From: Cucumis sativus
Lineage: Eukaryota > Streptophyta > Magnoliopsida > Cucurbitales > Cucurbitaceae
Direction: 5' to 3'
NCBI RefSeq assembly: GCF_000004075.3
Contig: NC_026658.2
Coordinates: forward strand, 24,416,075 to 24,480,074
Length of the DNA stretch: 64,000 bases
Under the pieces are notes generated by a model, which was given only the letters and a program-made list of their open reading frames with translations, did no database searches and was not told the origin of the DNA. Positions 14,009-26,349 of this stretch are shown one piece after another. Each line of letters begins with the position of its first letter. Position 1 is the stretch's first letter. Position numbers and translations under genes: made by a program.

Positions 14009-14098
14009 TGGGCCGAGATTTCTGTCCACAAAAAGTAGGCCTTGAAAGAAGAGGACTCTAGAATTTGGGCCTAGAAAGGCTGTAGCCATAATTGGGCC
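14009..14098 (+). promoter_or_regulatory. three site II (TGGGCC) elements
   Basis: TGGGCC occurs at 14009-14014, 14066-14071 and 14093-14098, about 200-290 bases before the start codon of the RING ligase. TGGGCY 'site II' motifs are known binding sites for TCP factors in promoters of housekeeping and proliferation genes. The clustering is seen; the function is inferred. Confidence 0.5.
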
Positions 14099-14297
14099 TA
14101 GAGAGGATAGAAAGACAAATTCCGAAGAGTTGAAGGGGGTGTCGAACAAAATTGAGGAAAGCTTGCCAAAATTTGCAGCAGTGGCGTATTGGTGTTGACA
14201 AGCTATCTACTTGATCTCCACCTTCTTTCTTCCTTCATTTCTTCCTTTCTTTCTTCCTTCCTTCCTCCGTTTTCTCTCTCGGGCAATTCATCGCTCC

Positions 14298-16899
14298 ATG
14301 GCTCTTCCTCAGAATCACTACCAACAACACTATCAATCTCAACACCAACAGCCACACCAATCTATATCTTTTCGGTAATTTTTCTTCTTCACAATGTAAA
14401 ACCACGAAAAGTTTTTCTTTTAAAACCCTAGCGATTCCCCTCTTTTCAATCTGTTTTCCATTCTTCTAATTCCGCTTTCTCCTATCTTATTGCAGCAACT
14501 TGTACACTCCCGATGGTCATGTTTCTCAACCGATCTCCTATTTCAACTCCTTTACTTTGCAGGATCATTCCCAGCATCCTCCCTACGTTCCTCCATGTAA
14601 ATTTTCTTCCTTTCCTTTCTTTTATTTTCTCTCTTTCTTCATTTCTGTCAGCTTGTTCTTCTCCAGAAATTTTGGGTTTTTGCTGGTTTGTTGGTATAAC
14701 ATTTAAAGAAAACGGTATTTCTTCTCAAAACGGTTGGTTATTTTGTTCGATTGTTTAAAGACTTTGGGCTTGATTTTAGTTGTCTGGGCTAGTTCCATCT
14801 GCAGTTTTATTTGAGACTAACATTTTTGTTTCCCGCTTGTATTTTTCTGTTATATTAGTTAATGTAGTCGGGTTTGCACCAGGTACAGCCCCTGGTCAGG
14901 ATGCTAGTGATGGAGTAGCAGATTTACACTGGATGTATGGCATTGAACCCAAGAAGAAGAGATTGAAAGAGCAAGATCTTTTTGAGAATAATTCCCAAAT
15001 ATCATCCATTGATTTCTTGCAGCAACGTCCAGTTTCTACAGGATTGGGTTTATCTCTTGACAACACTCGTATGGCTTCGACGGGAGACTCTCCTTTGGTT
15101 TCTCTTGTAGGTGATGACATCGATCGTGAATTGCAGCAACAGGACGAAGAAATTGAGAAGTTCCTTAAAGTTCAGGTTTGGATTACCATACTTTCATAAC
15201 ATTGGATATATAGAGTATTTACTAAACTGGAAAATTTCAAACCAGGGAGAAAAGTCAGGGTACTCAGACTAACTAATTAAGTACTACTTTTATTACGTTC
15301 TTTGGATAAAAAATGAAATCCTTCCTGAGCCCAAGCATACCTCTTTAAGAAATAGAGGTTCGGACGAGGTATAGGACTTTCTTATGTAGCTGGGTTGGTA
15401 TATGAGTATAGCATTAAAAAGAAGTATAAGACTTTCCAGTGAGGTGGTACATTATTCTCTTATTCTCATGCTAGTTACTTCAACCCGATGGTCTTAATCT
15501 ACCTCTATTCCAAGTATACCCTTCCGAGTTCTGATGCATACTAACTTAATTTTCCCTCTACTTAAACGGAGGTTTATTGATACTATCATGTAGTGTCTTT
15601 AATTATTTTCTGCAGAACATTAAAATTAGGGGTTGTTGGATCTTGAATGTATTTCTTGGTAATCTTCATGTCCTTCTGATGAAAGAAGACAAGATGCAAT
15701 ATGCCTACCATGATGTTTGTTTCTATGTGTTGGCATGCTTTACTGGTTATTTTCTCCGTTTAGACTGTTTCAGAGTGTTGGTTCTCCTTGATTTTGAGCT
15801 CGGCTTTCTATTATTTTAGATGCTTTTGAATCTTCTTGTCATATTTCTTTAATCTTGAATGTCTAAGTTGACATACATCAACTAGTCACATGAGATAACT
15901 TCTTAATCCTTTCGATTAAGGTAGGTAATGTTTTAAATATATCGTTACCTTAGTTTTAACCAACTAATTCATAGACATTGGGGTTTATAGCTTGCCCTTC
16001 CCATCATTGTACTAATCCTTCTTTTGTAGACTATCAGGGTTATACTTATTTTTGAATTTGGATTTAAATTTTCAAGGAACTTACAATATTATGATCTGGA
16101 AGCATATTCCAGAGTTCTCCTTCTAGGCCCTTTGATATTGATCCTTCAGTGGCGTTTTTTTTGTTAGTTTAATAGTTTCTTTCTGATTAGTTGTGGCCTT
16201 GCTCGTTTTGTAATTTCCACAGTGGTTTTCTTTGAGATGTTGTATGACATCAAGAATGACTTCATGGCTATTTCAATAGTGTGTGGATTGTGGGTCCTGA
16301 ATTTAACCATATTTTTTAAGGTTAAATTTTAACCATATACCTTCATCTTCTAATCCTCATTCTATTTATAGGGTGATCGGCTACGGCATTCCATATTAGA
16401 GAAGATCCAAGCAAATCAACTCCAAACTCTCTCGATTGTAGAGGAAAAAATTATTAAAAAGCTACGTGAAAAAGAAGCTGAGGTGGAGTGTATCAACAAG
16501 AAAAACATTGAGCTAGAACAGCGAATGGAGCAGCTTTCAGTGGAAGCTGGTGCTTGGCAGCAGCGCGCTAGGTATAACGAGAACATGATCACAGCCCTGA
16601 AGTTCAATCTTCAGCAGGTGTATGCTCAAAGCAGGGATAGCAAGGAGGGATGTGGGGACAGTGAGGTTGAAGACACTGCATCGTGCTGCAATGGTCGGAC
16701 GCTTGATTTTCAACTGCTTTGTAGCAACAGCAATGATGTGAAGGAGTTGATGTACTGTAAGGCTTGCAGGGTTAATGAAGTGTGCATGCTTTTGTTCCCT
16801 TGTAAGCATCTCTGCCTGTGCAAGGATTGCGAAAGTAGGCTTACATTTTGCCCTGTGTGTCAATCGTCGAAATTTGTAGGGATGGAAGTTTATATGTAA
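14298..16899 (+). CDS. BOI/SBP1-type RING E3 ubiquitin ligase
   Basis: Four exons (14298-14374, 14496-14596, 14883-15175, 16372-16899) with GT-AG introns join in frame to 332 aa. The start MALPQNHYQQHY opens a Gln/His-rich N terminus. The middle (exon 4 start) is a charged, probably coiled-coil helix (KIIKKLREKEAEVE). The C terminus is a C3HC4 RING: C286, C289, C301, H303, C307, C310, C317, C320, ending FVGMEVYM. This layout is that of the BOI/BRG and S-RNase-binding-protein family, which ubiquitinates targets in stress, cell-death and gibberellin signalling and can act in the nucleus. The third intron (about 1.2 kb) is long. Length is usual for the family. It converges with the NAC gene about 1.3 kb away. 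The family call is firm; the exact orthologue is not. Confidence 0.9.
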
Positions 16900-18220
16900 A
16901 AGGATAATTTGTGTACGACCCCCAAATATATGCTAAATTCATATACATTTCTCTTGTGATAATTATGTACTTGTTTCCCCCAAGTTGTTTACTTATGTTA
17001 TACATATTTCGTAGAGCTGTCATAGAATTCATGACTTCACATCTTGATATTGATCTGTCTATAAACTACTTTTCATTCATAGTTAACCACCCTAAAGTAC
17101 GAGGTTTGTATCCAGTTTTAACCTAAGAGCTTGATTTACTTTACAAAGTCTAAGGGAGGTGAATGAATGAAATTTGTAGAAATAGAAATGATTCTGAGCA
17201 GTTTTTATTATGTCTTCAATAGAAAACAGAAAGTTGAACGTTCATTTTGAAAAATAGCTAAATTTGTCTTTACCATGACAGGCCCTTATTATTGTTTAAA
17301 GAACGATTGCTGTAGAAATTATTGTTCCCAACTCCATAGAATTGATAATTTTTTTAAAAGATCCATCACAATATAGCTTGGTAGAGATGTACATAAAACC
17401 TATATGTAGCAAATAGCCATAATTGGAAAAAAAAAATGGATTTAAAGAATTTTTTTTGGATAAAACATACAACCAATTACCCAATTATGATACGCATTAA
17501 TATCAAAGTTTTGTTTCACTAACATATCTATGCCATCATCTTTTAAAAATACTAAGCTAAGAAAAGTGCCAACAGGTAACCAATTCAATCTATATGCAGA
17601 ATAGAATTTATAGTTGATCTTCATCGAACTCTATGGAATTTAACATGGAGGAAGATTAGGGGAATTTAAGGGATGACCTGCTAAATGCAGATCTAAAGAG
17701 TTGATTGATAAATTATATAATGTTAGCATAAACAGGAAAGGGATAAAACCAAAGATTTCCAAAGCTTCATGGTCAATGGAAGATCATCAACATGATACAC
17801 ACAACAAAGCCTTAATTACACCTACATTCATGTCTTGCTCCCAATTTCGTTGAATAAACCAACACCTCCTCGTTCATCAGGAGAAAAATGCCAAACATTT
17901 GGCCCATTGCAAATTTACATCCACTGAAACAAACAAAAAACAAAAACTACTCATTTCCCGAACAAATTAAAACAAACAAGATAAAGAATAGCAGTCAATT
18001 ACCTTAGTTGGTAATTTGCTCCCTTATCCAATCTTTGCTAACTCCATGACTGAGAGTTTCTTTCACACTTAATAGATGGTTCAGTAACTAGATAGTGTTC
18101 CATTCCTGAGGAATTTGAACCCCATATGGAATTTAACATCAGGCAGGGATAAGCCTGAAAATTAACAGTCGTCATCTGATGTCTTTGAGATCTGATGGTA
18201 ATGATTTTGAATGAGGAAAA
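16900..18220. other. intergenic between convergent genes
   Basis: 3' flanks of the RING ligase (+) and the NAC gene (-). No further gene seen; small frames here are AT-rich and unsupported. Confidence 0.7.
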
Positions 18221-19596
18221 TTATTCAAAAAGATCGTCTAGTTCTAGAAAATCTCCCTCCAGAATAGAGATTAGTTGCTCTTTATCTATAACATGAGTAG
18301 GCATTGTACCAGGAGGGGTTACAGGCGAGGAAGTCATCTGCACACAAATTAAAAAATGTTATGCACCAAAAGGAGGGTAAAAAACCAAGCATTTGGGATT
18401 AAATGAAATTGATAACATAGAATCAGGAAGGTGTTTGATACAAATTGATATTACCATCTCACAAGGGAAAGCTTTTGATGGAACTTGCAAAGTGGTAGCA
18501 GCAGGAGCAGAAACAGGATCTGTGATAAGTAGACAATTTGAGTTCTCAGCACGTCCCATTTCATGTGTTGAGATGACATTGGTTGTATTCATAGCATCCC
18601 CTTCACAAGGTTCAGCATCAACCAAATTATTTACTTGAATTCCGTCTTGTTGATTACCATTATGAAATACTGCTGAGACACTTCCATCACCATAAGAACT
18701 TAAGCCATTACCCGAAATCCTATTTCCTCGACCACTTACAAATACGCGATGCAGAACAAAAGAAGCCTGTGGATCAAAGCCAATTTTTCGACCTTAGAAA
18801 GCCACAATTACCCCCAAAACCCTGTCCCAAAGTGAAGATAACATAATCAAACTCAGTAAACGGAAATTCCTCTCTAAACCCATAGATGACAATTAATACG
18901 ATCAGCAAATTAGTGGAAAAGCCTATCACAGTACCCATACCAAATACGGCTTATTTGACCATCAAAGAGGCTGATGGAACCATTTGAACTCAATACATTC
19001 TGTACAAACCATGGACGTTCTACAATTAGAGAACGATGAAAAGGGGAAAGAAAAACATATCGCCAGAATAAATTGACTCTATTTCCGATAGATTGAAAAG
19101 AAATGGGCAATAGAAGTACCTTAAAACGATGGTCTAGGGCATACTCGTACATGATCCAATTAGTTTTCAGAGATTTGTTGATCGAATTGCCTAAATAAAA
19201 AACAAAAGTTCTCTTAATCCCAAGCACAAGTCCCCGACGGCCAGTCACTTCCTTCACTTTCCCCTTCCTTCTCCAATACCCGGTCTTCATTCTTATCCAT
19301 CCACCGTTTTCCCTAAAAGCAGTAAGCGCATAGTAGTACCAGTGCTTCTTTCTTGCTTTGGAACCATAAGAGAAACAAGCGGAGTCGGGCAAATCGAAAG
19401 GATCGTAATCGAAGGGGTTGAGGTCTTTGATTAAGTTAGAGTCATTGTGTCCGGAGGCCTTGTTGGAGAGGTAAAAGCGGAGGAGTTGTTCATCGGAGGG
19501 GAAAAAACGGCAACCGGGAGGGAGAGAAGAAGAAGAAAAAGAAAAAGAAGAAGAAGAAGAAGAAGAAGGGGGCTGAAGAGATTGAGGAAGTTCCAT
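18221..19596 (-). CDS. NAC domain transcription factor
   Basis: Three exons on the minus strand (19596-19120, 18766-18455, 18337-18221), all phase 0 with GT-AG introns, give 301 aa. After a Ser-rich start (encoded by a GAA/GAG-type repeat) the NAC DNA-binding domain begins at LPPGCRFFPSDEQLLRFYL (subdomain A). It continues through LNPFDYDPFDLP (B), KKHWYYYA (C), GYWRRKGK...LGIKRTFVFYLG and TNWIMYEYAL (D), and ASFVLHRVF (E) at the start of exon 2. The intron between subdomains D and E is a usual NAC position. The C terminus ends LEGDFLELDDLFE, an acidic-hydrophobic motif like the activation patches of NAC proteins. No membrane segment is seen, so it is a soluble nuclear factor. Subfamily uncertain. 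Confidence 0.9.
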
Positions 19597-19781
19597 GAAT
19601 TCCTGTGGGGGAGAAAGCGGAAGGTAAGTTAAGAGTGAGTATTTGTAGCGCTCGAAGCGGAAACTTGTAGCTGAAGGCTTTTCTTGGTTGGGTGCGTAAG
19701 GTGATTACAATTGGCTGATTTCATTCTTTTGTGTGAGCCGTTGGATCTGGGATTACAAATATCCACTTGCCATTATAGCAA

Positions 19782-19787
19782 CACGTG
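19782..19787. promoter_or_regulatory. G-box upstream of the NAC gene
   Basis: CACGTG within ACACGTGGA, 186-191 bases upstream of the NAC start codon. This is an ABRE/G-box core known to bind bZIP and bHLH factors. A single copy is weak evidence of function. Confidence 0.4.
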
Positions 19788-19799
19788 GAGTCAATTGGA

Positions 19800-20800
19800 G
19801 GGAAGCGATTGAATATCTAAACTGACTCAATTTGTTTGGTTGTATGCTGTGATTGGTTCAATGACGGGTATGTGGAAGACTTTTTGGCACTTCAAAATCC
19901 CTTCTCCTCCCCCACAAATACAAGTTCCTTTAACCTTTTTTTTTTTAAAAATGCATCCCATTCATGCTATCTATTCTTAATCCAAAATTAAATCATCCAA
20001 TTCTATTCTATACCAATTTCTTTTTCTTTTTTAAGTATAATTTTTTTAATTACTTCTTAAAACATATCCCAAATTCACCATACTTTTACAACTCAATTTA
20101 TTTATGTTGCATTTTTTTAAAAAAAAATTGTTGTTACTTGCCATCATTACCGTTGGTTATATGTAATTATTTTTACAATTTGATTGGTTGACTACCTAGA
20201 AAAAAAACCCAATGAGTAACAGTTTTATAAAAACATTCTTTCCTAGCTACCGTTAAGCATAAATATCTTACTTTTAAGCAATTGAATAACATTTCATAAA
20301 CGTGTATATCTTGAAACTTATAAATGTTTGAGATACATATTATAAACTTTACTTGACCGTTAATCTATAACCTGTCCATACATGAAACGTGAGTGTTAGA
20401 ACATAGAACATACAAGCATAAATTCATGAAAGCATGTTTGAAATCTTAGCTTTAACCAATTATTTACTAAATGAATAGAGACATATCTTTTAATATAATG
20501 AAACTATTAGCTTTAAATTCATGATCATAAATAAATTTAGAAATTCATTTGTCACTTCCAAACTAATAGCTTCAATCCCTTAGCTTAACAACACTTAAGT
20601 CAAAACTTTGAACTTTTTTCCTTCTCCTTTGGCTGCCTACTTTGAAACTCATCCTTCAACCCTTGGAACAAATTTCCTCTTTTGACTTCTTTCCTTGAAA
20701 GCTCAGTCTTAACTTAACCTCCCTAAAGTACTCAAGGGTTTACCGATTACATGCCAATTATAATCAATTAAAATTAACTTTAAAAAAAAAGATATTGATC
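19800..20800. other. intergenic, no gene seen
   Basis: AT-rich upstream flank of the NAC gene; no gene or element recognised. Confidence 0.6.
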
Positions 20801-20802
20801 AC

Positions 20803-21330
20803 ATATATAAGTTTTTTTAAAATTTAAAAGCTTTTAAGAAAGAAAAAATACATCCAGCCCTAATTTCGTAAGCCTTCATAGTGCAGCTAACCAATATGTC
20901 GTCACCATCTGCGTTTTTGGGATGGCTCACTATTATGACTCACAACTCTTCCAGGTTAGTAATTAAGAAGATAACCAATAGAGTTGTTAAACCATGTTCT
21001 GAAAGAAAATTTCTACTTTTTTAAAACCTTAAAATTCCAGCTCATTCAACCCTTTGGCCATTTCAGACGATTCTATTAAGTTTTTAATTGCATAAAAGAA
21101 GACAAAAAGAAATGCAAAGAGCAAAAGTTATATTAAGAAAAAGGAGCAGGAAATAGTTGTGGGCAATAAGTTGATTAATATCCAGTCCGTTCAGACATAC
21201 CATTTACGAACAATGAAAAACGTAGATGGTGGCCGCACCAGTTGGCAGCATCACTAAGGCTTACGTTTTGAAGCTTAAGGTTAGATGTATTTTTTGTTAA
21301 AGCTTTTAAATTTTTTAGAAACTTATATTT
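20803..21330. mobile_element. inverted-repeat (foldback/MULE-like) MITE
   Basis: Two arms of about 115-120 bases (20803-20919 and 21216-21330) are reverse complements with moderate divergence. Matching landmarks are ATTTAAAAGCTTT, AAAAAATACATC, CGTAAGCCTT, TAGTG and CACCATCT.CGTTTTT. The 300-base centre shows no open frame. Long inverted arms suggest a foldback or Mutator-derived MITE. I could not fix a target-site duplication, so the class is inferred. Confidence 0.6.
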
Positions 21331-21334
21331 ATTT

Positions 21335-21878
21335 TTAATATTTGGAATGTGTTACATAAAGAAAATTTGAATTATGTTTTTCCTAAAAATGTGTTACCTG
21401 TTTGCTTAAATTTTCTTATAAAATGATCATTATATATAAGTTTTAAGAATATGGCCATCAAGTATTTATATAAAGTTTTAAAAGGTATTACTAATAAAGT
21501 GGACAGTACTTAAGAGTTGAGAAGGCTAACTATGACACATGGAAAAAGAAATCTCATTGATATACTCACTAGATAACATGTTATATCAAATCAACATGAT
21601 GATTGAAATCTAAATGTAGCATAGCTTACCTAACACAATGATTCCAAAATATAAAAAGGGCGACGCTTTAATTCTATTTCAAATGTGTTCAAGGAAAGTA
21701 GCATCGACTCAGTATGACCTTACATTTAATGTTGTTTAGAGTAAAAAGGAAAAAAGAAAACCAACTATGAAGAAGAACAACTATGAAGAAGAACAAAAGG
21801 CCACAGAAACTAACAAATTTCTTACATTTGAAATAATTTGGAGCTTTGGTACTGATTTGGTGCACAAAAACAACGATA
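21335..21878. other. 3' flank of BAHD copy 1
   Basis: No gene seen; AT-rich with a short tandem repeat 'ACTATGAAGAAGAACAA' near 21.77 kb. Confidence 0.6.
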
Positions 21879-23273
21879 CTAGTAGTAGTGAAGTGGATCA
21901 CGTGGAGTAGTGGCATTCATGAATTCCTCATCAGCCTCAAGAACACTCATAAACTCTGGTCGAAGACACAGCTCCAGAACTATGCTTCCTCCTCCTTCAG
22001 ATCCTGGATAACAAGATACTTTCCCGTCAAATTTATGCGCATACCCACTTCGAAGAGCCAAAGCCTTACCCATACCAAACACATTCCCATACTTATTGAA
22101 TCTAGGAGAGCTTCCCATCATCACACTCAATGGATCAAATAATTTCTCCATACGGTACACAAACGGAGATTCCACCCACTTGTTCACATGGTCTCGCACC
22201 TTCTCGTTATCGTGGTTCACAACGGCCTCATGCAATTTCCACGCCGCCCACCCGAGATTGTTTTCCAGCAGTTCCTTTACAGTGGCAGCTGTTCTTATGG
22301 CTTGAATTGAATTCCCAAAGTAATTTTCGGGTAGTGGCGGATTTAGCCTTGTTCTATTGTTGATTGCCAATCTGCAGCCGGTGGTTTGATCCGGTGATAG
22401 ACCCCGAGCTCGTGTTATGCTTCTCCAAACGAGTGCAGATAAGGATTGGAAGGAGGATATTTTGTTGGTTTTGTACTCTGTATTTGCTCTGGCTTTTAGA
22501 ACCGCCAAAGATGCAGGGGAAAAATGAAACATTCTTTCCCTCAATTGGGGTGCTTCGAATTTGGTAATAAATTGATCGAGATTTGTGAATGGGAGCTTCA
22601 GAATTGGACCGTGGGCATCGGGGAACCAACGCTGGAGGACTGGTGGGCGTGAAATTGAAAAATTGTCGTCCTCTGCTTGAAATATCTCAGACCACATGTT
22701 GAAGAAATTCCAATAAGAAGATCCGTCGACGAGGCTGTGGTTAATGGAACACCCAATGAAGACACCGTCCAGTAATTCAGTGATCTGAATAGACAGTAAG
22801 GAGGTGGAATGACCGTCGTGGTTGGTAGCTCTGTCGTGATCAAACAAACGTTGGACAATTACCGGGACGTCAGTGGGTGAAAGGATATCCGAAATGGTCA
22901 TGTCGAGACGAGCGTGGATGAATTTGGCTCCAGGGCTGTTGTTGCAGTCAACATAAACGAGGCAAGAACCTTCGTCTACGTATGATATTGTTGCAAATCG
23001 TCCAGCGAGTGGGTAGAAATGAACGAGGGCGATTGAGAGTGAGTGTTTGAGCTTTCTCAATAAATCTTCAATGAACTGACCATCATCGTTGAGGGCGGCG
23101 GGGGGTTTGGAATAGATAAGACCCTTTTGGATGTATTGGACAGAGAGCATGAGAAGATCCCATGGACTTAGGTAATATGGTTGTTTTGATTCTTCAGGAA
23201 TGGTGTGAGGTTTAATAAAGCACTGTGAGATGAAGTGAAGATTGTGATGAGGAGTGGGATTATTCATATCCAT
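21879..23273 (-). CDS. BAHD acyltransferase (EPS1-like), copy 1
   Basis: Single-exon 464-aa BAHD protein, full length for the family. The N-terminal half opens ISQCFIKPHTIPEESKQPYYLSP. The catalytic HxxxD is H179-SLV-D183, and HFYPLAGR lies at 85-92. The C-terminal structural motif reads VFGMGK at about 398-403, where most BAHDs have DFGWG. BAHD enzymes transfer an acyl group from acyl-CoA to alcohols or amines in the cytosol. This clade also includes Arabidopsis EPS1, which instead cleaves isochorismoyl-glutamate in salicylate synthesis. The start is supported by a TATTTAAT box about 65 bases upstream and by alignment with copy 2, its closest paralogue here. Substrate unknown. Confidence 0.92.
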   Translation of the reverse strand: MDMNNPTPHHNLHFISQCFIKPHTIPEESKQPYYLSPWDLLMLSVQYIQKGLIYSKPPAALNDDGQFIEDLLRKLKHSLSIALVHFYPLAGRFATISYVDEGSCLVYVDCNNSPGAKFIHARLDMTISDILSPTDVPVIVQRLFDHDRATNHDGHSTSLLSIQITELLDGVFIGCSINHSLVDGSSYWNFFNMWSEIFQAEDDNFSISRPPVLQRWFPDAHGPILKLPFTNLDQFITKFEAPQLRERMFHFSPASLAVLKARANTEYKTNKISSFQSLSALVWRSITRARGLSPDQTTGCRLAINNRTRLNPPLPENYFGNSIQAIRTAATVKELLENNLGWAAWKLHEAVVNHDNEKVRDHVNKWVESPFVYRMEKLFDPLSVMMGSSPRFNKYGNVFGMGKALALRSGYAHKFDGKVSCYPGSEGGGSIVLELCLRPEFMSVLEADEEFMNATTPRDPLHYY

Positions 23274-23334
23274 TGGAGTTGTGGAGAAGGCACTTTACTT
23301 TGTTCACTTATTGATTGCTGGAGGGGATGATTTG

Positions 23335-23342
23335 ATTAAATA
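23335..23342 (-). promoter_or_regulatory. TATA box of BAHD copy 1
   Basis: TATTTAAT on the minus strand, 62-69 bases before the start codon; copy 2 has a TATTTAAA at nearly the same distance. Confidence 0.5.
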
Positions 23343-23344
23343 GA

Positions 23345-23910
23345 AGGGTTGGTGTTTGGTAAGGTGAGGCCAAAAGTTTGATGTTTGAGGTACATATAAT
23401 ATTATACTTTCAAGGGCTCCCAATTTGATACGTTTCGTGGGGAACAAACAAAGGTTTAAATAACCAAAATATTCAACCAACCACACATGTTTCCACTTTC
23501 AAATACTTTTAGACCCGGAAGCTTCGTGGATATGGGATGGGTTGAAACTAAGGATGGTTTTTATACTTGAAAGTAAACTGAAGTAAGAGTATCTTTTAAT
23601 TACTTATAATAGTTTGATGGTATTTTTGGCATAAAATTCAACCCTTCTTCATTATTTGCCCTAAAACTTTTTCCATCTTGCTTGAAATTAAAATAGGAAA
23701 AAAGAAGAAAAAAATGGCCAAAATTGAAACAAACATAAAAAGAAGAAAGTCAAGGTTGATTAAAAATAAATTAAAATGAGTTTGTTGTGAAGGTTGGTGA
23801 AAATGAATGAAAGTGGTTGGTGCAAAATTGAAGAAGTTAAGGGTATAAAAAAAATATATTTTCATTCTCTACTACCAACATCTTTTCTTAATATATCTAT
23901 TTGTAAAATT
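23345..23910. other. 5' flank of BAHD copy 1
   Basis: Promoter-side sequence without a recognised gene; the short minus frame at 23.64-23.87 kb is Phe-rich low complexity. Confidence 0.5.
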
Positions 23911-23913
23911 TAA

Positions 23914-25332
23914 GGTGCCGTTTGTAAGAAGGAAAAGAAAGGAAATGACTATCTAGTCATTTTCTTGTTTAGCCCACTGATCAAGGGGAGACAAAATACT
24001 ACTCTTAATCCCTCTTATTCCTTCTCTTTCTTCATTTATTACCACTTAATCCTTTCATTTCTTAATATAATCCTTCCATTTTCCAATTTAATACTTCTCT
24101 TTCTTCTCCTTATTCTCTTTCCTCATTTATTTATCCTTCTCTCCAAATTAATCCTTTTATTTATTCTCTTTTCCAAACAAATTAATCATCCTCTTTTCTT
24201 CTTCATTTTCTTTGTGCCAAATGAATTAGTCGTCTTCTATAGTATGTTGTTTATGGTTCCCATGAAGAAAAAAATTAGTAAACGAAAGAAAAATTTAAAA
24301 CAACAGTATACAATTTTTTATTGTAAGTATTGATGATATAAACTTAAAATACAAATTTATTTTTGTATTTTATTTACGGTACAATTTGAAGAAACATATT
24401 TTACATAAATAAAAAAAATAATACAAAATGTAATTCAATTTCTTTCTCATATGGGGTTGCGGTGGAAAAAAACAAATATTTGTCATAAACTAAAAAAAAG
24501 AGCATATCTTTAGTGTATTGGATTTATGGATCAAATTGAACTACACATTGAAGGCAAATGATATAAATTTCATAAACATATTTTACACAAGTAAAAAAAT
24601 TTAATACATTTTATTTTGTGTACTTGATTTAATGTTAAACAAGAAAGAAAAAACTATGATACAAATGGAAAAAAAAAATACTTTTCAAAGTATATTAGGT
24701 GTACGTTACAAGTAAACGCTTATAAAAATATTTATACAAAATAAAAAAAAATCAATACAATTTTTTTGTAAACGCTTGGATTACGGTACAACCTAACTAA
24801 AAAAATAAATTTGAATACAATCTTTTGTTGTAGAGGTTTTAATGTACGAACAATTTATACAAATGCAAAAAATATTAGCACATTTTTCATTTTGTATTGA
24901 GTTTGTGAAAAAAAAAACAATAATTTCATCTCCAGTAAAAAATAATTATGTATTTTTTATCATATTGGAGTCGACATACAAATAAAAAAAAATTACACAA
25001 ATGAAAAAAAATACAATTTTTTTTTTTTGTCATAATCCTTCCCCAAATAATCCTTCTCCCAAACAAGAATTATAATAATCCCTCATAATCCTTTCACTTA
25101 ATCATTCCCCCAAACAAGGATTATAAATAATCCTCCATAATCCTTTCACTTAATCCTTCATCTAAACAAAGATTAATCCTCCATAATCCTTTCATTTAAT
25201 CTTTCATCCAAACTATAATCCTTGTTTGGATGAAGGATTAAGTGAAAGGATTATAGTAATCCTTTCCTCCACTTAATCTCATTTTTCTTATTCTTTTTTC
25301 CCTTTATTTCTTTCCTTCCCGCAAACGGCCCC
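23914..25332. mobile_element. PIF/Harbinger-like noncoding element
   Basis: The ends are inverted repeats: GGTGCCGTTTG..AGAAGGAAA at the left and the complement of GGGGCCGTTTGCGGGAAGGAA at the right. They are flanked by TAA on both sides (23911-23913 and 25333-25335), matching the TWA target duplication of PIF/Harbinger transposons. The 1.4 kb interior has no coding capacity. It consists of degenerate repeats of roughly 90-100 bases rich in 'ACAAATaAAAAAAATACA', and of repeated 'CATAATCCTTTCACTTAATC' units at 25.05-25.27 kb, including a long hairpin. Confidence 0.75.
25200..25262. repeat. internal hairpin of the Harbinger-like element
   Basis: 'CTTTCATCCAAAC' and its upstream TAATCCTTTCATTTAAT pair with GTTTGGATGAAGGATTAA and GTGAAAGGATTA downstream, giving a stem of about 30 bases around a short loop. 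Confidence 0.7.
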
Positions 25333-25335
25333 TAA

Positions 25336-26349
25336 AACTAGAGAGTCTTTTCTTTTTTTCTTTCTTAAATACCTCAATTTTTTTCTAAAGGTAGAGTAGT
25401 TTTTCTTTTTTTAGGTTTAAATACTATCCTTATAAAAGTATTCATTTTGCTATCAAAATATTTATTAATTTTAGTTTTAGTACTTTAAACCAATGAGATG
25501 AAAATCAAATTCAATACATATAAACTAAAGTAGTATCCAAGCATTTTTTAAAAATTGGGAATAGTAAACAAATAAATATATAAACAATAAAAGAAAATCA
25601 CATAATAATAATGGTATTAAATTTTCATCTATATGCAATATTTTCGTAGGTTTTTTAACTTTGAAACTGGGAAGAGAAGTGAATCAATCTTTTCATTATA
25701 TCATAGAAAATATTAAAAAAAACATTAAAATACTATTTGTTCTTATAATAATCAGAGACTTGTGCATCTGTATTGACATTGATAATAAGATGTATGAATG
25801 TATTTATACTTCAAATTAAAAATTTGTGAGCAGATAGAAGATTTATCTTTCAAATTGTGTAGTTTAAGGATAATATTGGGGGAGGATTTGTGAAAGGTGT
25901 TTCCTTTCCCTATTTTTGATGCTGAGATATTAATTAGTATTTCACTATGTTGGGTGAGTTTGTTGGTTTATTTTGAATAGATTAGAAACAAAACTATACA
26001 AGAATAAGTCTTTTGACAGTTGAGATTAAAACTAGTCGGAATGTAACAGAGAATGTTAGTCAATTAGAGTCTCCTTCATAACTTTATGAATCAAGGGACG
26101 AGCTAGAGCGTTACTTCCTTGGTAGAAGTGAATACAGGATACCTCCTCGTGATCCAACGTTAGAAACTTGACTTCTTTCACTACAAAAGCCACCTCGATA
26201 AGATCAGTTAAATTATTTTTGATGTAGAATTAGTATTTCAATAAAATCTACTCTCTTTAACATTCATTTGTAGAGTACAAGTACAACCATCCTTATTGAA
26301 ATGATATTCAAGTGTAACAATTATGGTATTACGCGCTGTAGAGAAGATG
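25336..26349. other. intergenic, 3' flank of BAHD copy 2
   Basis: AT-rich, no gene recognised. Confidence 0.6.
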
